Shown here piece after piece: positions 47,201-56,200 of a stretch of 64,000 nt of DNA. The stretch comes from Apostichopus japonicus (taxonomy: Eukaryota > Echinodermata > Holothuroidea > Aspidochirotida > Stichopodidae): the NCBI RefSeq assembly GCF_037975245.1, contig NC_092562.1:23861554-23925553 (forward strand). Reading direction: 5' to 3'. The notes beneath the pieces were generated by a model. It ran no database searches, was not told the DNA's origin, and saw nothing but the letters and a program-made list of their open reading frames with translations. Positions within the stretch are counted from its first letter, which is position 1. Every line of letters starts with the position of its first letter. Position numbers and translations under genes: made by a program.

Positions 47201-50200
47201 AGCATGCCTCCCTCAAACAGTACAACGAGAAGCTGGATGTCCGATTGCTGCATCCTGTCTCAAGGAAGGACCAGGTTAGTGGTTCATCATCCCTTCAAAT
47301 ATCCACAGCTTTACTGTAAAAGCATTATGGATAAATGATATACCCCATAATAATGATAGGGTTTCAATAGAATATTATCTACAGCAGCTGGAGGTAAGAT
47401 TACCACATCTAATCTCAAGGAAGGACCAGGTTAGTGGTTAATCCTCCCCTAAGATATCCACAGCGTTACCGTTAGAGGGGGGCATTATGGATATATGATA
47501 TACCCCATAATAAAGATAGGGTTTCTAGAGAATATTGTCTACAGAAGCTGGAGGTGAGATTACTGCATCCTGTCTCAAGGAAGGACCAGGTTAGTGGTTC
47601 ATCATCCCTTCAAATATCCACAGCTTTACTGTAAAAGCATTATGGATGATATACCCCATAATAAAGATAGGGTTTCTAGAGAATATTGTCTACAGAAACT
47701 GGAGGTAAAATTACCGCATCTAATCTCAAGGAAGGACCAGGTTAGTGGTTAATCCTCCCCTAAAATATCCACAGATTTACCGTTAAAGGGGGGCATTATG
47801 GATATATGATATACCCCATAATAAAGATAGGGTTTCTAGAGAATATTGTCTACAGAAGCTGGAGGTAAGATTACTGCATCTAATCTCAAGGAAAGACCAG
47901 GTTAGTGGTTCATCATCACAGATTTACCTTAAAAGGGGGCATTATGGCTATATGATATACAGGCATAAAGTGGTTGTTATATCATATTATAATTATCATT
48001 GTTGTTTTTATTATTATGATTATTATATGATATACCACGTAATAATGAAAGGGGTTTGTAGAGAATATCGCAGTTACTGTGACTGAAACGAACGAGACAT
48101 ACTTCTGTCCGTGATTCTAACATTTTCTTTCATTTTTACAGATGGATGTACCCGATGATATAGAAAGCCTGATAAAAACATTGCAAGACAAAAATAGCAA
48201 ATATCTGGAGAAAAACGCAGATTATGACAAACTCTACGAAGACCACAATAAATCACTGCAGGTGAGAGACCGTTTTGTTAATTAATTACTGAAGTCACCG
48301 GCAATTTGATGAGAACCAAATTTGTTTCAACAATTATTTAAACAGTGGCAATACTGACAGGAAAACTGTAAACAAATTTTACAGTGACAATTAAGAAACA
48401 TTTATTAGAGTATTATTGAAGAAACTTATTGACTGGAAACAAAACTTGAACCAGTCATCTCAGGATATACAAGATCTTGTACCTTTTCCAACTGAGCTTA
48501 ACTAGCTGTTACCTTGGTGGTGGGAGTTCCCTTGTAGCTGCTTGTTTGCTAGAAGGTGGCAGGCAGAATATAGTGCTTCCTTCTAAAATTAATGTCCAGC
48601 ATAGGTTAGCAAATGGACACTTTAACCTTTCTCTTGGCATGTGTGGTACATTGCCTTAAATAAAATAAGGGATTGGTTTTTCATCTCTATGTACCATGAA
48701 TGTTCTCTGTATGTCAAAGTACATTAATGAGTTCATATGAACGTAGAGCAAAATTTGCAGGGTATTGTTGTAAACTGTAGTTCTCTCAATTTGAAGTATA
48801 TTCCTCAGATAACATTTTGTTTGTATTTTCTATCACAATTAATTGCTCCATTGACTACTTACACACTGATTTTTAAACACTTTCCAACTTTGCCCCAGAG
48901 CGTATACAAATGTTTTTGAACTGTCATATCATAGTTACCCAGTAAGACTTTAGCCAGAAATGAGATATAGGGAAATTAATCCAGTTTGTGTAATGGGTAA
49001 ACATTTGCTGACTGGGAGGGGGGAGAGAGGTGGAGACAAGGCTCATAGTTTCAGTGATTTATATGACAGACGGTAGCATCATTTGAACTTTTCCGGGGGG
49101 GGGTGGGGACCAGGCTCTTATTTCTGTGATTCATATGCCAGACGGAAGCATTATTTGAAGCTCTTGTGGGGGGGGAGGCTATTTCATGCTCTTTAACATC
49201 AAAGGATTAAAAAAGTGATATGGATGATAAATAAACTGCATACGTGCAAAGAAAGTCACCTCTCAAAGTCTGTTGAGGCGGTCCTCAATCAGGGTAAGCC
49301 TCTGATGTGGATATACATTACTCGGTACTTACAAGAAGTACCCCGGTTAGACAACATGTTTTTTGATAAGGAAGAGCTAATCTATGCCACATAGCTTGGT
49401 GGAAAATGCCATCACAATATCTTGTTCCAAAATTAAGATATTTAATCTTTGTCTTGAAGGTGTAATTAATCTTTATGTATTTTTCCTAATATTTTTGGTT
49501 TATTTGACCTTTGACATGTGCAACAATTTGAGTTTCTTTGTTTTAGCGGTAGATATCCTCTTAAGTCAAGGCTTCATGAATATGCACTTTGTTTATCAAA
49601 GGTAATGATTTGTAGTACGTGATAAAGACATTTTCGATTACCTTGCTACGGTATGTTGCCAGAAACATTCATAAAAAAAAACATACCAAATGTTAAAGTT
49701 TATCGCTGGGATCACACATGTTATTAGGATGCGGTTACCACATATTACAAAATTGTTTTTTCTATTCCAATCATAGGAAATCAAAGTTAAGAGGCAGGCC
49801 CTGGTAGCTTTTGCAGAGACGGTCAAAGTTTTTGAAGAGCAAATTGAACTCCATATGAGGCATCATAACAATTGTCCAACACAAGAATCACAGCCGTAAG
49901 TGAAAAACTTCTGTCATGTTTGAATGTAGCTGTATGCACCGTACAGAGTAGGAAGGTAGTCTACGTTACCCCCCTCCTTCCCTTCTCTCTCTCCCTCTTC
50001 TCCCACCTACCCACCTCCCCACCCTTCCCAAAGGTGCATTTAGCTTGCTAATGCCCACAGAAGCTAGTTAACAGTAGTAGCTACTGACTAATCCTCAAAG
50101 TAAAAGCTAATCAACCCATTGGTCATTTTTACCTGAAATGACGCAGGTGTCTCAATAGGACCTAACACAGAAAGGCCGAGAAAAAGATCTGGTTCCATTT

Positions 50201-53200
50201 GGGGGATGTCAGGGCTTATAAGTGGTGTCAGTGGGTTGAGAGTTTGTCCATGTGTGGTGGGAGGTGAAATTTTGTCCTTTCCTTTTGTTGTCCAAATTCA
50301 AATTTTCCAAGGCTAAGAATAAAAGAGGGCTGTTAATGAGTGGCTTTGCAATACTTCTTTACTCCCTGGTTTATACCGCCTTTGCAACAACCCCTTCATC
50401 TTCATCGTAGACTACTACAAAACTTCCAACTGTTGAAGAATCGTCTGTTAGAGATCCAGGAGAGTCAACTAAGCCTAGAGGAAGAAATTCAGGAAGAAGT
50501 TGGCAGGAATCGAGAAAGGGACAGAGCAATGAACAGCATCAAACCACAGATAATGGAACTGAAGAAGGGTCGAGATGAAGTCATTCAGTAAGTGTGGTTA
50601 TCCATTCCCTGCCTCTTACTGGGGTACCATCTAATTGATAAACGTGACGCCATGACATGACTCTTGTGGGGGACATCAGATAAAATTGAATCCACTAGAC
50701 AGACAGATATTGATGGCATCAAAGAAGGACAAATGCAGTAGGGAAAATGGGGTTTGGAGAAATGTGGATAAGGTGACTCTTATTGAGTAAACAACCGCAT
50801 TGGTGACTCTTATTGGGTACACTACTGGATTAGGTGACTCTTAATGAGTACACTACTGGATTAGGTGACTCTTAATGAGTACACTACTGGATTAGGTGAA
50901 TCTTAATGAGTACACTACTGGATTAGATGACTCTTATATTGAGTACACTACTGGATTAGGTGACTCTTATTGAGTACACTACTGGATTAGGTGACTCTTA
51001 TTGAGTACACTACTGGATTAGGTGACTCATATTGAGTACACTACTGGATTAGGTGACTCTTAATGAGTACACTACTGGATTAGATGACTCTTATATTGAG
51101 TACACTACTGGATTAGGTGACTCTTATTGAGTACACTACTGGATTAGGTGACTCTTATTGAGTACACTACTGGATTAGGTGACTCTTATTGAGTACACTA
51201 CTGGATTAGGTGACTCTTATTGAGTACACTACTGGATTAGCTGACTCTTATTGAGTACACTACTGGATTAGGTGACTCTTATTGGGTACACTACTGGATT
51301 AGGTGACTCTTATTGAGTACACTACTGGATTAGGTGATTCTTATTGAGTACACTACTGGATAAGGTGACTCTTATTGAGTACATTACTGGATTAGGTGAC
51401 TCTTATTGAGTACACTACTGAACTAGGTGACTCTTATTGAGTACACTACTGGATTATGTGACTCTTATTGAGTACACTACTGGATTAGGTGACTCTTATT
51501 GAGTACACTACTGGATTATGTGACTCTTATTGAGTACACTACTGGATTAGATGACTCTTATTGGGTACACTACTGGATTAGGTGACTCTTATTGGGTACA
51601 CTACTGGATTAGTTGACTCTTATTGAGTACACTACTGGATTAGGTGACTCTTATTGAGTACATTACGGGATTAGGTGACTCTTATTGAGTACACTACTGG
51701 ATTAGGTGACTCTTATTGAGTACACTACTGGATTAGGTGACTCTTATTGAGTACACTACTGGATTAGGTGACTCTTATTGAGTACACTACTGGATTAGGT
51801 GACTCTTATTGAGTACACTACTGGATAAGGTGACTCTTATATTGAGTACACTACTGGATTAGGTGACTATTATTGAGTACATTACTGGATTAGGTGACTC
51901 TTATTGAGTACACTACTGGATTAGGTGACTCTTATTGAGTACACTACTGGATTAGGTGACTCTTATTGAGTACACTACTGGATTAGATGACTCTTATTGG
52001 GTACACTACTGGATTAGGTGACTCTTATTGGGTACACTACTGGATTAGTTGACTCTTATTGAGTACACTACTGGATTAGGTGACTCTTATTGAGTACATT
52101 ACGGGATTAGGTGACTCTTATTGAGTACACTACTGGATTAGGTGACTCTTATTGAGTACACTACTGGATTAGGTGACTCTTATTGAGTACACTACTGGAT
52201 TAGGTGACTCTTATTGAGTACACTACTGGATTAGGTGACTCTTATTGAGTACACTACTGGATTAGGTGACTCTTATTGAGTACACTACTGGATTAGGTGA
52301 CTCTTATTGAGTACACTACTGGATTAGGTGACTCTTATTGGGTAATACTGGATTACTTGACTCTTATTGAGTACATTACTGGATTAGTTGACTCTTATTG
52401 GGTACACTACTGGATTAGGTGACTCTTATTGAGTACACTACGGGATTAGGTGACTCTTATTGAGTACACTACTGGATTAGATGACTCTTATTGGGTACAC
52501 TACTGGATTATGTGACTCTTATTGGGTACACTACTGGATTAGGTGACTCTTATTGGGTACACTACTGGATTAGTTGACTCTTATTGAGTACATTACTGGA
52601 TTAGGTGACTCTTATTGAGTACACTACTGGATTAGGTGACTCTTATTGGGAGGGCGTTGTGGTCAAGTGGTTAAGGCAGTGGACTTGTGATCTAAGGATT
52701 ACAGGTTCGAGCCCTGGCCAGATCATTGCGTTGTGTCCTTGGGCAAGGCGCTTTATCTCCATTGCCTCTCTTCACCCAGGTGTATAAATGGGGACCTGCG
52801 AGGTAACTTGTAAATATAGTTGCGTGCGCCGGTTTGTGGCTGCACCCTATGGGAAGTCCCCCGGGGGACACGTGGTTGTGGTGCACTGTGGTGCCCCAGG
52901 AGAGATTGATTGAATTGTGCACACTTTGGTGTGTGGGTGTGACAAGTTACCAATGACCAGGGGTTAAGTTGTAAAGTCGTGTGAGGAGGCATTAGCCTCA
53001 TACAAGACTGTAAACCTTCAACTTCAACTTTAACTTTATTGAGTACACTACTGGATTAGGTGACTCTTATTGAGCACACTACTGGATTAGGTGACTCTTA
53101 TTGAGTACATTACTGGATTAGCTGACTCTTATTGAGTACACTATTGGATTAGGTGACTCTTATTGAGTACACTACTGGATTAGGTGACTCTTATTGAGTA

Positions 53201-56200
53201 CACTACTGGATTATGTGACTCTTATTGTGTACACTATTGGATTAGGTGACTATTATTGAGTACACTACGGGATTAGGTGACTCTGATTGAGTACACTACG
53301 GGATTAGGTGACTCTTATTGAGTACATTACTGGATTAGGTGACTCTTATTGAGTACACTACTGGATTAGGTGACTCTTATTGAGTACACTACTGGATTAG
53401 GTGATTCTTATTGAGTACACTACTGGATTAGGTGACTCTTATTGAGTACACTACGGGATTAGGTGACTCTTATTGAGCACACTACTGGATTAGGTGACTC
53501 TTATTGGGTACACTTCTGGATTAGGTGACTCTTATTGAGTACACTACTGGATTAGTTGACTCTTATTGAGTACACTACGGGATTAGGTGACTCTTATTGA
53601 GTACACTACTGGATTAGTTGACTCTTATTGAGTACACTACGGGATTAGGTGACTCTTATTGAGCACACTACTGGATTAGGTGACTCTTATTGAGTACACT
53701 ACTGGATTAGGTGACTCTTATTGGGTACACTACTGGATTAGTTGACTCTTATTGAGTACATTACTGGATTAGGTGACTCTTATTGGGTACATTACTGGAT
53801 TAGGTGACTCTTATTGAGTACACTACTGGATTATGTGACTCTTATTGAGTACACTACTGGATTATGTGACTCTTATTGAGTACACTACTGGATTAGGTGA
53901 CTCTTATTGAGTACACTACTGGATTAGGTGACTCTTATTGAGTACACTACTGGATTAGGTGACTCTTATTGAGTAAACTACTGGATTAGGTGACTCTTAT
54001 TGAGTACACTACTGGACAAGGTGACTCTTATTGAGTACACTACTGGATTAGGTGACTCTTATTAAGTACAAGTACTACTGGATTAGTTGACTCTTATTGA
54101 GTACACTACGGGATTAGGTGACTCTTATTGAGCACACTACTGGATTAGGTGACTCTTATTGAGTACACTACTGGACAAGGTGACTCTTATTGGGTACATT
54201 ACTGGATTAGGTGACTCTTATTGAGTACATTACTGGATTATGTGACTCTTATTGGGCACATTACTGGATTAGGTGACTCTTATTGAGCACACTATTCGAT
54301 TAGGTGACTCTTATTGAGTACACTACTGGATTATGTGACTCTTATTGAGTACACTACTGGATTAGGTGACTCTTATTGAGTACACTACTGGATTAGGTGA
54401 CTCTTATTGAGTACACTACGGGATTAGGTGACTCTTATTGAGCACACTACTGGATTAGGTGACTCTTATTGGGTACACTTCTGGATTAGGTGACTCTTAT
54501 TGAGTACACTACTGGATTAGGTGACTCTTATTGAGTACACTACTGGATTATGTGACTCTCATTGAGTACACTACTGGATTAGGTGACTCTTATTGAGTAC
54601 ACTACAGGATTAGGTGACTCTTATTGGGGGCATCAATGAAATGCATGTACTTATGCATTAGGTGGTTGTTATATCATACCTCTGATGATAAAAATCATTG
54701 TGAAGTAACACTAACTTTGATTCAATTTGCTAGTGATGATCCATTAGCTTATCACTTGCAAAATTTAAATTTCTAGTTGTGTCAATTTTAGTTCAAAGAG
54801 AATTCTGACAGTTTGATCAATCTTCTCTTCTTCCTCTACAGAATGCTGGTCGGCAAAGGTGTGAAGCAAGATCGGTTATACGACGACCTCAAGCGAGGAG
54901 AAATGTAAGTGTCAGGCATCCATTTCTTCTTCATAATAATAATAATAATAAAATCCAGCAGCGTTTGCTATCTCAGCTTTTTTGAACGGTTTGGGGTATC
55001 TGGGTGAAAACTAATATGGTGGCAGTACATCAGTCGTAACTTCTAACCTGGGTCTTCTCTCCACAGACGAGTGGATAGGTTGCGACCCGAGCCCCTCCCA
55101 CATAGCAACCAGGATCTGTGGTTCGTAGATGTCTCCCGCGAAGATGCAGAAAAGATGCTGAAAGGAAGAAAGAAGGGAACGTTTTTGATACGGAGCAGCA
55201 AAGCAGGTGGTTTTGCCTGCTCTGTGGTGTAAGTAACCCCTGCATGTAAATCTCTGCCTTCTCCCTCTCTCTCTCTTCTGGAGTCCCTCTAGGAGGGGGG
55301 TACCCAATTCCATGCAGCTGACTTTTTCCTTTTGACATCCACCTTCTAGCTTTCTTGCAGCATTTGCAAAATTAGCCACAAATAAAAAATGTGCTTTTTA
55401 AGAAAATTCAGTCAAGATGTAGCCTGGGCACGAAATCCAAAGCAGTCTGATCCACGCTAAACCCTCAGTCGGTGCCCTTGCATTAAGACTGTGACTGTGC
55501 GATTATGACAGTGTGTTATCTCAAGTGAGGTATATAAATCATGATACCCTCTGAAAGGGTGTATGTAGATCTGTATATACTACTGCAAATGATCTCAGCG
55601 TAAGGTCAGTCTGCAATCTACTGCGCAATGGTCGGTGTATCTGATCTGAAAGGAACAGAATACTACACACGACGATCTTAGCCAAGATGCCAAGAATAAA
55701 ATGCAAGCTTGGAATTTATCGTCTCAAGAAGATGAAAGATGTACGATGATGATGGTTGATACTTTCTATAAACTAATATGTAGATACCTATAACATTAGA
55801 TTACAAATATCATGCTCAAAGATGGCCTCTGCAATTGTTACAGCCAACTAAAGCTATAGAGCTGTATAGCTGTATAGCTATATATATATAGTATATATAT
55901 ATATATATATATATACTACAGCTATATATATACTATATATACTATAGCTATATATATACTATATATACTATAGCTATATATACTATATATATACTACAGC
56001 TTTATATATATCTATATATATATATATATATATATAGATATATATACTATAGCTATAGCTATGCAGCCAACTATAGCTATAGAGAAGCCTTATGCGGTCT
56101 TTCTAATGCCCTTTCTCCAAATTTCAGAAACTCCCCGCGTCGTGTAAAACCTGCATTCAACTCATTGGAGCCAGTGACTGAGCGACCCCAAAGGTTACAT

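Noticed and set aside
52660..52725. tRNA gene
   Set aside because: A and B boxes are present but the cloverleaf is incomplete and the sequence continues as a SINE body with a repeat tail.
38700..54630. CRISPR-like repeat arrays
   Set aside because: Units are contiguous tandem repeats with no unique spacers, in an animal gene.
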